Origin: Vanilla planifolia
Lineage: Eukaryota; Streptophyta; Magnoliopsida; Asparagales; Orchidaceae
Reading direction: 5' to 3'
Assembly: GCA_023846275.1 (NCBI GenBank)
Contig: CM043869.1
Span: 20,381,275-20,445,274, forward strand
DNA: 64,000 nucleotides
Made by a program: the position numbers and the translations under genes. The first letter of the stretch is position 1; each line of letters starts with the position of its first letter. Below, piece after piece: positions 8,813 through 22,500 of the stretch. The notes under the pieces are model-generated. The model made no database searches. It saw only the letters and a list, made by a program, of their open reading frames with translations, and was not told the origin of the DNA.

Positions 8813-11800
8813 TTAAACTACAAAATCATGCATTTTGCCTTTTGGTATATGAAATTATTGTGTAGTCTTTTACCTAATTCATTTTTAGTTTTTCTCTTCT
8901 ATCATTTCCATTGGATGTATGAATCTTTTTTTATCACATCCTTCAAGCCATGTAATTCCTACACTTTGTTACTAATATATTTCCTCGTTAACAATCACTT
9001 ACTTTAGGAAATCTTCAAGCTTGTTTAGCTTGTGCAATATCACATCATATTTGAAAATTTTAAATAGCTTTCTCTTGCCTTTTACTAGGTACTTGGATAG
9101 TTAGATTGTGTCAAAAATAAAGCCAAACTTTGATTTATTAAATTCATTGAGAAAAACCATCAATATTTTTAGTTTAAAAGCATGGGAGAAGGTTAATCCC
9201 AATATTGTTTGCTAATTTGCAAGAATATTTGTTGCTTTAGAGACTTCTTTCGAAATCTAAATTGTCATAGAGTTGTGGCTTATTCATTTATGGAAAGAAG
9301 AGATGATAAGGCATCACCACATCCTATTTTTGATTAATAGATAATCTTACAACATTTTCCAAATCCCTCTACTCTTCTCTTTACCAGTCAAGATGGATGT
9401 GGGACTTAGAAAAAGGAGTTCCTTTACACTTCATTAACTAATTTGATTTAACAATTCATGCATTCTTTCACCCTATGATGAAGAATAACTCTTGTAATAG
9501 ATGTAACTCCATTAAAATCAACTATTATAAGGTACAAAATGATCATAATCTCTACAACATCAATAAGATTATTCTATAGTACCCTTCACTATACATTAGC
9601 TCTTAGCATAAATGAAGATGCAATTCAAAAATTTACTCTATAGTGACTTATTTATTTGGGGAATAGATTTGTTTTTCTTGATCATTAAATATTTGATAAT
9701 TAAAATCACTCTTCCAAAATGCACAAGTCTTGTTAGATTTACTGAATGTGTGGTTGCCAAAATTGAGCTTCAATGTTAGTTGAGGCATTTTTCTCTATGA
9801 CATATTGGTTCCATTAAAGCAAGCAAGACTATTATTTTTAATTCTAACTAGGTATTTGAACTTCTTCATTTAGCATGTATTCGATGTTCTATGTATATTA
9901 CAAATAAAGATGACCTTCAATGTGAGTCAATTGATCTACAATTTTAATGCCTTGGTTGCTTATGTGGGAAATCATTAGTTTCTTTAGTTTTTCCTTACTT
10001 TTTCTTTGTTTTCTCTTAAACAATTTCTTATAACATTGGTGAACCCTTTCTACTTATATTGGAGTAGCACAAAAATCCTAACTTGATCCTGTACCTTATC
10101 ACCTAAATTTTTGAGTTATTGATAATCAATTGTTGTCTAAATTTGTTGTGTGAAGCATCTAATTCAGACACAAAGGAAACTAGACTTCTTTGCCATTAAG
10201 ATTTTTTAAGAATGATGTAATCATTCATTATATAATTCAACGTTATGTGTGGCGATATATCTATTAATTTAATTCTTTGAACATCCTTAAGAGATTGCTT
10301 ATCTAATGCTTAGTTTGATGAAGCCCTTATTTGTTCCCTCACTAATGTTGGATATTGCAACTAAGAGTCAAAAGATTCAAAAATAAAGTCCCTTTCTTGC
10401 ATGAGATTAACAAATTATAGTTAAACTTTAGCATTTCGAGCTATCTTATTAATCTAAACTGATTTTGTCTTACACAATTAATCCATTATGATTATAACTT
10501 TCAGAGGTTCTATAATAAATTGTTATTTTGAAGCCATTTTTATTTGTTTACATCATTAAGCCAATGATGATGTAAATTATCATGCAGAATTGTTTTTAAG
10601 CAAATTCAATTTTTAAACCTCTATAAATCAAGCAATGAAGATAATCTTTTACCTTGGTGACTCAAATTATGATGTCACTATTATCCAAATATCTTACAGC
10701 GAAGGAACTAAAAAAAAGATAATATGAAAAACTGCTCGAATGGCTTCCTTGATTAAGTGCATAAGGAAAGCATTTCGAAAAGCTTCTGTTTCCAAATAAA
10801 ATAAAAACACATTACAAATGTGGAATTTTTTTAAGATCATTCAATTAGCAAATTCTTAGCATTACAAGAAACAATTAAAATTTTATCATTAATAAAATCA
10901 TTATTTTTTTCTTACTTTAAAACATTGCATAAAACCTTGGCTTCATGATTCATTTTATGTAGGAATTAATCAACCAAAGTCATGAGATGCATCCAAACAT
11001 ACTTTTTTAATATTTTGTATCAAAATATTCATCAGTGAGTATGAGTCTTAAGTATAGTAAAATCTTAAAAATAGATAAGGTAATTATGTATTTAATCATG
11101 ATGTAATTATATCCACATTATAACATGCAATCAAATAATAAAAGCACATTATTATGTCTTAATTATGGCAAAAGTTTATCTTCAACATATCGAGATTGGA
11201 TTCTCAGATAGAGAACATAAATATGACATTCAAAGCATGAGTACAAATCATATTGTTCCATTTCTACCAACCCTAAATTCTTAAACAAATAGATTTATGT
11301 TTCATTTGAAAAGAGTGTGGTATAACTCATCATAACCATATCTAAGAACTACCACACGAATTATTGATAAATATTTCAATTATTACCTTCTGTATAGCAA
11401 GAATTTTAATCATTGATGGGATACAAAAGAGTTGGATATTAGAATCGAGACAATTGATTTCTTGGCAGCAATCCAATACAAAAATGTTTGTACTATGCAA
11501 ACATTATTTTTTTTACTAAAAAGAAAAACCTAACCACCTTCTCTGAATTTGCTTCCAATTTATTTATGTGCATGCATCAAAAAACATTTCTCCAAATGGC
11601 TTGCTGAAGGTTGTAGGAATTTCTACACAAAGGGACTTCCTTAAAAATGTTTGGTGTTATCAAGAGAAGATGCATTGAGTACAATTTGCTAATTACATAA
11701 TAAATGATCTCAACAATAAATAGAAAATTTAGCAGTCAGAATTATGTTATTAAAATTTACAATAAGAATGCCTTCGCAATTTTCTTGGAAATTCCTACTA

Positions 11801-12009
11801 AAGTTATTATTACAATAACAATTTAGTAGATATCTTGTCCACCCGATAATGATCAGCATTTATTACATTTCATTCTAAAAAATCATTGATGGTTTCTATA
11901 TTTTATTTTTCTAGGTTTCTATACTAGTGATCCATGGTAATCTAATATCCCTGATATTGTTCATTTTATCTAAAAGACACTTTCAAGTAAGTCCTTAATT
12001 AATTGCACT
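8813..12009. other. AT-rich intergenic sequence, no gene recognised
   Basis: About 3.2 kb of AT-rich, non-tandem sequence. All six frames are broken by frequent stops, and nothing convincing resembles a protein domain, tRNA or rRNA. It may be the eroded remains of a transposable element, but no terminal repeats or target duplication were found. The first satellite monomer becomes recognisable near 12010. Confidence 0.6.
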
Positions 12010-15000
12010 AGGCCAATCGAGTTGAACAAAATGTTATTAGACTCATCTTAATTAGCATTATCTAGTTCACTTTTCTTTTAATATTTTAAAATATTATATT
12101 TTTTATGATTTTGGAATTTTTATAGACATTTTAATTAATACTAGATTTGATAAACGAGGATGTCACACTCTATCTTCTTAGTTTCATGGAATTTAACTTT
12201 CTTGTATAATTAATCTTATTTTCCCAATTGTTTTGCTTTGATTTGGATATTTAAATTTTAAACCCAAAATATTCTTGTGTGTCCTTCATATAGCTTTGAT
12301 TTAGTTATATTACAATGCTTCAATTCATTTTATTTTAGCCTCACTTTATATTAACTTAATATAAAAATCTTAATTTACATCTATTTATGTTTATTTTCTT
12401 TGATAATTTGTACTACCTTCAATGACTATCTAAGATAAAACAAATATCATTGGACTAATCCAAATGAGCTTCATATAATTAAAAATTATTTTTATAATTT
12501 TAAATATTTTATTTTATATTGTTTTGACATACTTTATGAGGGTTTTTTATTGATACCAAATTATGAATAAAACACTCAAACTGATTAGTATCTTGGAATG
12601 AAATTTTTTGAAATACTTTTATCTTATGATTTGAAATTTTTTGTGTTGATTTGGTTATAAAACAATGAAACTCTAATTCTCTTCTCATGTGAGTTTTGCA
12701 TCACTTTGATTTAGTTAAATTACATTTAATAAATTTATATAATTTTTAATTTAATGGATACTCACTCAATATTAACATTAAAATTAAGCATTATTAACCT
12801 TATTTTTATAACTGGAAAAAATTGTAAACAATGTCTCATGGAGATGAAAAAATGTCATTAAACTCATCTTTACTAGAGACATCAAACAACACATTTACTT
12901 TTAATTTTTTGTAATATTTTTATTTTATTTGTTTTTGAATACATTGCGAGAAATTTTAATTTATAGCACATTTGATCATTGATGATGTCAGAAAAAAAAA
13001 TCTTTTTAATATATTAGAATATAAGCTTTTGCAAGATTTATCAGAATTGTTTAAGTTTCTTTCTTTGATTTTATTATATTAGTAAGTAAATCTAATCTAT
13101 CTTTTATTTGTTTTTATTATATTACTTCAATTTATCTCATTTTCACTTAAATTTATGTATTTATAATATTAAAACAACATTTTTTTATTATTTTTGTTTG
13201 ATTACCCCTTTTATTTACAATATTCTAAACAAGGTCAAATTAGAAGGAAATACACAACATTGGGCTCGACCAACAAAGTATGTGATGTTTATATTTTCTA
13301 AATATTTTTATTTTGTAGGACTTTTACAACATTTTGGGTTATTTTATTTCGAATTCGATTTGGCATCTTTGTAGAAATTTTTTAAAAAAATTTGTTTTAT
13401 TTTGTTATATTACAATGAAACACTAATTTTCTTTTTTTAATAACTAATATATTTTTGTGATATAGTTAGACTATAATGCCTAAATGTATCTCATGTTTTA
13501 ATGTATATTTTATTATTATTAAAAAAAATTTATTATTATTTTTGTTTGTTTGCATTTATAATATGTAGTAATTCCAAATGAGGTCCATTACAGACAAAAA
13601 ATCTATTGGATTCATTTTGACTTATTTTATCAATTACATATTTATTTTTATATTTACAAACATTTAATTTTTCATGGTTATGGAATGTTTTACAATATAA
13701 GTTTTTATTCATAACTAGTTCAATGATCAATAATGTTATACTTAATCCTTTTAATGTGTTGCAACTAAAATTTTTCATACAATTAATCTCATTTCTTAAA
13801 AATTTTTTTCTTCAATTTTGTGATATTACTATATAACTCTTAGGCTCTACTAATGTGACCTTTACATAATTTTGATTTAGTTATATAAAATTTCTTCCAA
13901 ATGATGTCCCATCAAAATGAAGCAGACTTGGATCATTAAGCTCTATGCAACTGATTACTCCTTTTCATATTTTTAAATATTTTATTTTTTAAGGTTTTAA
14001 AAAACTTTAGAAGACATTTTGGTTGATAATAGATTTGAGGATCAAATATGTTACAAATGATCAACTTAGTATTTAGGAATGCAATTTCCATAAGCAATTT
14101 TTCTCATTTTTTAAAAAGTTATATCTTTGATTTGGCTATATTACTATGTAACTCTAAATTAGCTCATGTGTTACCATTATTTCACTTTGATTCGATAATA
14201 TTAAATTTTTTGAATTCTATTTGTTTAAGCTTTATTATTTATTTTTTAAATATTAAATAATAATTTATTATTATTCATTCTTATTGACTTCATAAGTTAG
14301 TAATAATTCCAAATGTGTTCCAATTAGAACAAAAAACATCAATGGGCTTGTCTTGATGAGCTTAATAAAATTTAATATCATTTTTTGCACTTTTAAATAT
14401 TTTATGTCCTTCAATTTTGGTATATTTCATAACAAATTTTGACTTGTGTCTTATTTCATTATAGAGAATTTTACAATTCATCTCTGTAGTTCTTAAAATG
14501 TAGCTTTTTTACATTTTATCCAATTTAATAAATGTTTTCACTTTAATTTTGTTATTCTAATTATTGAATTTTTTTATCAAGCATGTCACACTCAATCTCC
14601 TTAGTGTCTTAGAAAACAACTTCCTCACAAAACTTATCATATTCCTTCAATTCTTTGACTTTAATTTTACTGTATCATTATGAAACAATAAATCTCCTCT
14701 TATGTGGCCTTTACATTATTTTTATTTATTATTTACCTTTTCTAAATTTATCCCATTTTAGCTTTAAACCATGTTTATTTAATATTAAAATAGAATTTAT
14801 TATTATTTATCTTTAATTTCTTTTTTAATTTGCTTTAATTAAAAATGACGTCTAATAAGGACTATAAAAATATTATTGGACTCATCTCAACAAGTTCTAA
14901 CTAATTAACTATACATTTTTATGATTTTAAGTCTTTTATTTTTTTATTTGAACCTAATTTATGTTTGAGGAAATTACACTTCATTACATAAGTATCGTGA

Positions 15001-16040
15001 AATGTAACTTTTGTACACAATTTGTCTTATTTTTTAATGTTTTTTGCTTTGACTTTATAATATTACATTGGTTCAATGTCTCTCATTTTTACTTTAATAT
15101 ACATTTACTAAATATTAAAATAGCAACAACATATTATTTATTCTTATTTTTTAAGAAATTCATAACAATTTCAAATGAAGAATAATTGAGTTAAATGAAA
15201 CATTGTTTGAGTCATTATGATGTGTTTTGTTGAATTAAATATATTTTTTATATTCAAAAAATTTTCAATTCTAACTATGAGAACTTTCAAATCAAATCTA
15301 ATTTGATGATTGAGAATGTCACACTCGATCTCCAATGACGTTTAACTCATTTCTTTGAACTTTTTACTTTAATATTATTCTATTACACTAAACCCTCTCT
15401 CGTAACACTGGCACATAGCTTTGATTGGATATGTTAATTTGATCAATTTGGGATCATTTTATTTTTAATATATATTTACTTCATAACAAAATACTAGCTA
15501 TTTTCTTTCTACTTTTTATAATTGGGAATTCACAAAACTTCCCAATAAGGTCCATCCAAGGAGAAACAAACTTTATTGGATTCATCTTAGCAAGATTCAT
15601 ACAATCTAATTATTAATTTTTATATTTTTTTAAATAATCATTTGAAGGATTTGGAAAATTTTGTGAAATATTAAAGGTCGTAGTTGATTTCATGGTTGAG
15701 AATTATACGTTCATCCACTTTAGTATCTTGGACAAAATTCTCATATGATTTAACTAATTTCTTCAAATTATTTGCCTTCATGTGGTTATATTTCCATAAA
15801 ACTCTAATTTTACATTCATGTCACCCTTATATCATTCTTTTTTGTTTGTATCACACTACACGAATTTATATTATTAAAACATTAGCATATATTTAATTAA
15901 TATTATAAAAATATTTATTATTATCTATGTTTAATTATTTTTGTGTTTTATAGTAATTCCAATCGTTGTTCAACTGATAATAAACTAATGTCTTAGAACA
16001 CATCTAATTATGGTTTATCTAATTAAGAATTCTTTTTTGT
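12010..16040 (+). repeat. AT-rich ~390-bp tandem satellite, array 1a
   Basis: Diverged monomers repeat head to tail. Each carries the same ordered landmarks: 'GATTTGATGATTGAGGATGT', then 'TTAGTATCTTGGAATG', then a 'TTATCTCATTTCTTCAAATT' word, then 'TTTGGTTATATTACTATG', then a 'CTCATGTGACC' word, a second 'TTATATTACATTACTTCAAT' word, a palindromic AATAATTTATTATTATT block, 'AATTCCAAATGAGGTC', and 'GGACTCATCTCGATGAG'. The first landmark occurs at about 12157, 12580, 12968, 13718, 14032, 14565, 14963, 15301 and 15685, a spacing of roughly 310-530 bp. Monomers are strongly diverged, and short open frames within them are not conserved between copies. Confidence 0.85.
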
Positions 16041-16589
16041 AGGTATAAATACACATATCAATACATCACTTCAAAGATAACCATTCACTTGTTCATTAAA
16101 TTAGATAAAAAAATTTCGTAACGTACTAAATAATAAAAGGTCAGACTTCAATTTAGCTAAACTTTCAATTCCCTTGGTGTTTTAGTTTTTGACCTTGAAT
16201 ATAAGTATGTAATGAGCATTAAAACCCAACATCTAAATTTTTTAAATAAAAATTGAGATAAAATATGACAATAAGATAAGCTTTTAAAAGACAATTAAAT
16301 AATATTAATTAAGTGCTTATTATAATCATTTAAAGATGTATATAAAATAAATATGGAGAAACATGATGCTGAGTTATAAAAAAATGTACAAACATGTAGG
16401 AGCGTATGATCAAAACATAGATATACAAAAGCTCCATACAACTACATAGTGGCATGGAAATGTGAAGCAAAAGCTAAGAAGGTGAACCACAATCTTGATA
16501 TTGAGGGTGCAAGGTGGCAAAACGTGGTAGCAGTCATGGATGTTTCCCTCAACTTCCTAAAATCATGGAATATAATAATGAAGTTCAAA
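16041..16589. other. Non-satellite interruption of the array
   Basis: About 550 bp without satellite landmarks. Satellite phase is lost after a TTAAGAATTCTTTTTTG word and recovered at the 'CAAATGTTTTGCTTGGA' equivalent of the Ttc-AAATTTTTTGC word. Part of a monomer is missing across the gap, so it is not a clean insertion. No terminal repeats were found. A 64-residue open frame (16449-16643) runs out of it into satellite and is not convincing as a gene. Confidence 0.55.
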
Positions 16590-19500
16590 TCAAATTTTTT
16601 CTACAAATGTTTTGCTTGGATAATGTTATATTATTTTCCATGAGTTTATCTAATTTTGATTTTTAATAAATATAGTTTTAATATTAAAATAATAATACAT
16701 TATTATTTTTATTTATTTACATGGGTAACTAGAATAATTCCAATCATGGTCTCATCAAGATTGAATAATCAATATTGTACTTATCTCGATTAGCTCTATC
16801 TAATTTAATATTAATTTTTTAATTTTAAAAATATGACATTAGCAAGACTTTTTTTTTCATTATTTTGAGTTTTTTTAATTTGTTCTTGATTTCACAATCA
16901 ACATTGCTATAAAACACGTCTAATTTCTTAAGATTTTTTGCATTGATTTTTTTATTCGACTATGTAGCCCTATGTCTCCTCGTGTGTGACCTGTACATCA
17001 ACTTGTTTTAGTAATATTACATTTCTTTTATTTATCTAATCTTAGCTTTGATAAATATTTACATATTCAACTTTATTTGGCAAGATAAGGCGATGTCATC
17101 AATAATCTCTATATAATCTAATTTTCTCATTTAATTTTAAAATATTTAATTTTTTAAGATTTTTCAACCATCTATGAGACATTTTTATTTTTACATGATT
17201 TCATGACCAAGGATGTTACACTTGATCATCTTAGTATTTTGTAACACAACTGTTCAAAGATATTTTGTGTTATTTTCTTAACATTGTTTTCTTGGATTTT
17301 TTTATATTTCCATAAAACTCTAATTCTCTTCTTAGATGACCCTTGCATTATTTTGATATGGCAAAATTACAATGATTAAATTTATCTCATTTAAATTTCA
17401 ATATATTTTCTAGAATATTTAAATATCAATGTTTTTTGTATAATTTGGTAATATGCAGTAATTCTAAATGATGTTCAATAGCATGAAAATGTTTCATTAG
17501 GCTCATTTTCATTAGGTATATCCATTAAATTACTCATATCAATTTTTTTAAAATAATTTACTCTTAATCAATTTTGTAAAATTTAAAAACCATTTTGATT
17601 TATACAAAAATTATTAATCAATGAGTTGTACTTTATTGGCTTAATGGCTTGAAGTACAATTTTCCCTTATAATTTATTTCTTTTCTTAAAGTGTTTTTCT
17701 TCAATTTCTTTATATTACTTTGTAACTAAAAATCTACTTTCATGTCACCATTATATTTTTTTGAATTGGTAACATTATGTTGCTTTAATTTGTCACCTTT
17801 TAACTTTAATATATTTTTACATGATATTAAAGTAATGTTTTTATTATTTATGCTTATGTGCTATAGTAATTTGGAGTAATTCTAAATGTGGTCTGATCAT
17901 GACAAACAAATGTCGGTATATTCATTTTGTTTAACTCTATTTAATTAAATAGTCAATCTTTTTTAAATATATTTTTTTGGGATTTTACAGACTAATGATA
18001 CATTTCAATTCTTACCAAATTGGTAATCAAAATTGTTGTTCTTAACCTACTTACTATCTTTAAATTTAACTTTTCTTTATAATTTTTCTACTTTCTTGAA
18101 TTTTACCATTTTGATTTGGTCATATTTCTAAATAATTATAAATCTTCTTTGGTGTCATATTTTCATTACTTTGAATTGTATGTATTACATTACTTCACTT
18201 TGTCTTATTTCTACCTTAATATTTATTTATTTAATTTAAAAAATTTTTTAAATTTTTTTGGCATATCTACTTCTACAATGTATAATAACTCTAAATGAGG
18301 TTTGATCAAGATGATATAGATGATGATAGACTCATCTTATTAAAGAAAACCCGATTTTATATTTATTTTCATATCTTTGTATCTTTTTTTTTCAAAGTTA
18401 TTAGCATGTTTTGTTAGGCATTTTGATGGGAACTAATTTAATTATTGAGGATGTCACATATTTCTCTTAAGTATATTGGAAAGCAACTTTCTCACATTGT
18501 CATATTTTCTCAAATATTTTTTTTTATTTGGCTATATTATTATGCAATTATAATTCTTTTGTTGTGTTACATTTGCAATGCCAAGATTTGAAAACACTAC
18601 ATGGATTATATTTACCTTATTTTAAATTAAATATATATTGACTTAATAGTAAAAAATAACTTAGTAATGTTTATTCTTATTTATTTTCTATTATATTTCT
18701 TCTTTTTGAGACATTTCAATTAGAACCTTATTTAATGATAGAGGATATTTTTCTCAAAATCCCTAGTATCTTGGATTATAACTTACCCATGTATATTATC
18801 TTATTTCTTCTAATTTTTTATTTTTTTTTGTCACTATGTGACTCTAAATCTCCTTTTATGTGACAATTATGCAACTTTCATTTTCTTTTATTACATTACT
18901 TCATTTATAGCTTCAATATATGTTTATGTAAAATTTAAATAGTAATATGTTACTATTTGTGCTTATTTTATTTGGATAATTTTGGTAATTCCAAATAAGT
19001 TAATATTGACACATAATAAATGTCATTGAACTCATATAAAAATTCTTTATTTAATTAAAAATTAATTTCAATAATTAATATTACTTTATTTTCTAATGTC
19101 TTTACATGCTTTAAGAGACAATTTTATTTTACTTGATTTGATAAATGATTATGTTATACTTGATCCCCAAAGTATCTTGAAAGTTCTCTGTACAATTTAA
19201 TTCATTTTTTAATGTTTTAACTTTAATTTTAAAATATTACTATGTAATTCTAAATCTACCCTTGTGTGATACTAAATAATTTATTATTAATGGTGCTCAT
19301 TTAGATTAAAAAACCATAGTCATTTGAAAGAGGATAGATAGAGATCAAACAAATATCATTACATTTGTCTCAATGGGCTCTATCATATTAAATAATTATT
19401 TGAATATTTTAAAAATTTATTTTCTAACATTTTGACTAGTTTTAAAATATATTTTATTCATATCTAATTTTATGGTCTAACATGTTATGCATTAACTCTA

Positions 19501-22500
19501 TATTGTCTTGGAACGAAACTTTTAAGTATACTTTATCTCATTTCTTCAAATTTTTGGCTTTGATTTTGTTACATTCGTACCAAATAATAAATCTCATTTT
19601 TGTTACATATTCTCAAATTCCCCTTTAGTTTGATGGGAGCATCACTTTGATTAGGCTATCTTAAATTTCTTCAAATTATCTCATTTTAGCCTTGTTATAT
19701 ATCTATTTAATATAAAAAATTATATTTTTTAATTATTTAGTTTTTAAAGTTTAGTAATTCATAGTAATTCTAAAATTGCTCCCATCAAAGTAAAAGAAAC
19801 TATGTTTCACTCATCTCTATGAGTTCTATCTTTTTAGACACTCTTTAAATTTTGAAATATATATTTTTCTAAGAATTTGGGATGTCTATGACACATTTCA
19901 ATTAATACTTAATTTAAAAATCATGGATTTTGATCTCCTTAGTATCTTGGAATACATATTTCTTAAAAAAATTATTTTGTTTCCCAAAAATTTTCACTTT
20001 GATTTTATTTTTTGTTAAATTACTATTCATCTTCTCTCGGGTGAACCTTACATCGATCAAGTATCAATATGTTATATTGCTTCATTATGTCGTATTTCAA
20101 CTTTAATATGTATTTGATTCGTATTCTTATGATTGTTTTTTATTATTTATGCATACTTTGATAATGCATAGTTATTTTCAACAATTTTTGATTGAGGTGA
20201 AACAAGCATTGTTGAAAATGTGTTGATGACCTTGATATAAATTAATTTTTTATATTTTATTGAAAGTTTTGCCCTATAAGTTTTACATACTTTATAATGC
20301 AATTCTATTTATAACTGATTTGATGATTGAAGATGTTACTCTTAATCTCCATAGTATCTTTGAATAAAACTTTACTTAATAATTTTTCTCATTTCTTCCA
20401 ATTTTTACTTCATTTTTTCTATACTACTATTAAATATAAAAATTCTTCTCATGTGTTGGTAATTCATATTGATTAAGTTATCTTAAATTGCTTCAAGTTT
20501 TCCCATTTTAGTTTTATATATTTAATTAATATTGAGATAATATTTTTATAATTTAATGACTTTTAATTTTGTAATTCATATTAACTATAGTGGTGGTCCA
20601 ATCAAACTACAAGTTTAGTTAGACTAGTATTGATGAGCTCTATCCAAGTTAACATTCCTTCTAAATATTATGAGATTTTGTGTTCTAAGCATTTGGTATG
20701 CTTTATGAGATACATCGATTCATACCTGATTTGACAATCAAAGATATTATGCTCAATCTTCTTAGTAGCTTGGAAAGTAACTTTTTTATATAATTTATCT
20801 AAGTTATTCAACCTTTTTCTTTGATATGGTTAATTGTCATACAACTCTAAATTGTTTCCAACGTCACCTTTTATTTTCTTTCATTTGGTGATATTACATC
20901 ACTTTAGATAATCTTATTTAAAATTTAATATATACTTACTTAATGCATTAAACTATCTTAATTAACTATTCATTTTTTAAATTTTAAAATATTTTATTTT
21001 ATAGGACATCGGAAAGTTTATGAGACATTTTAAATTGTAACGGATTTAATGGTTGAGGATATTGCACTTTTTCTAATTGCACTTTTTCTATGTAGTATCA
21101 AGGAAAAAAGACATTCTCTTTCGATTTATGTCCTTTGTCTAAAGTATTCAATTTGTTTTGGTTGTGTTACTATTAACCAAAAATCTTCTCACATGGCACC
21201 TTCACAATGTTTAGATTTTGTTATGTTGGATTACTTCAATTCATCTCTTTTTAGTAATCATATATATATATACATATATTTGTATATATTTCTTTAACAT
21301 TAAAATTATAATTAAATATTATCTATTACTAATTATTTTCACAATTAGTAGAAGTTATAATGAATTATGGTTGAGAAATACTAAACATCATTGGAGTCTT
21401 TTTCATGATTTCCATCAAACAAATTCATGCTTCACTTTATGATTTTTTTAGTATTTTTTTTGTTGTACGAGATAGTTTGACCCATACTAGATTTCACAAT
21501 CAAGGTTGTTAAACTCGATCTTCTCACTATCTTTAATTGAGAAAATTATTTACAAGTAATCTCATTACATAAAATTATTTTGTACAAATTAGTTGTTTTA
21601 CTACAAAATAGTATTTTTCTATAGCTCTGTCATTCATGGTCCTTGATTTTATTAAAATACATTACTTGAACTTATGTTATTGTATCCTTAATATATATTT
21701 CTATAATTACTTTTATTTCTTTTATTACATAGCTTTGGTTTTTCAATGATGAGCTCTATCCAATTTATTATTTATTTATTTAATTTTTAAATATTTTAGA
21801 CCCTAAGTCTTTACTTAACTTTGTAAGACATTTTCTTTTGTCTTTGATATAAGGAATTGTGTATGTTATACCTGATCTGCTTAAAAAAAATGGAATGCAA
21901 CTGTCTCCTATAATTCTCTTCAAATATATTATTTGAATTTTGATATATTATTTGCTTCAATTTTTTTAATTAATTTTTATACATATATATTTTTAAATTA
22001 AAATGATAATTTATTTTTATTACTTATGCTTCTTTACTTTTGTAATTTATTGAAACTCCAATCAAGGTCTTACTGAGACCTAAAAACTTTCAACGAATAC
22101 ACTTAACAATCTTGATCAAATTAAATGTTTAATTTTATATTTTTTTTATTATTTTAGTGTTTAGAGTTTTGGCAAACTTTATATGACATTTTTACAATAA
22201 AAAATCTTACATTCAATCTTTTTAATGCCTTGGAGTACAACTTTATTGCAAACTTTATCTCATTTATTCAAACTTTTAGTTTTGTTTTGGTTATATTTTG
22301 ATATGACTCAAAACTTCCTTTTTGGTGAGAATTAGATCGCTTTAATTTTGTTATGTTATATTACTCTAATTTATCCAATCTAAGTGATAATATATATTTT
22401 TAAAATAAAAATAATAATTTTTTATTAATAATGGTTATTTACTTTTGTAATTTATATTAAGTTCAAAAAGGCCTAAGCCAGCTAAAAAATATATCGTTGG

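Noticed and set aside
11555..11605. Minus-strand phrase resembling a Gypsy RNase H start (a Met-Phe-Phe-Asp-Ala-Cys-Thr word)
   Set aside because: A single seven-residue resemblance followed at once by a stop, with no supporting motifs up- or downstream. Too weak to call a Gypsy remnant.
16449..16643. 64-codon frame with a somewhat more protein-like composition in the array interruption
   Set aside because: It runs from non-satellite sequence into a satellite monomer, has no recognisable domain, and lacks any flanking coding evidence.
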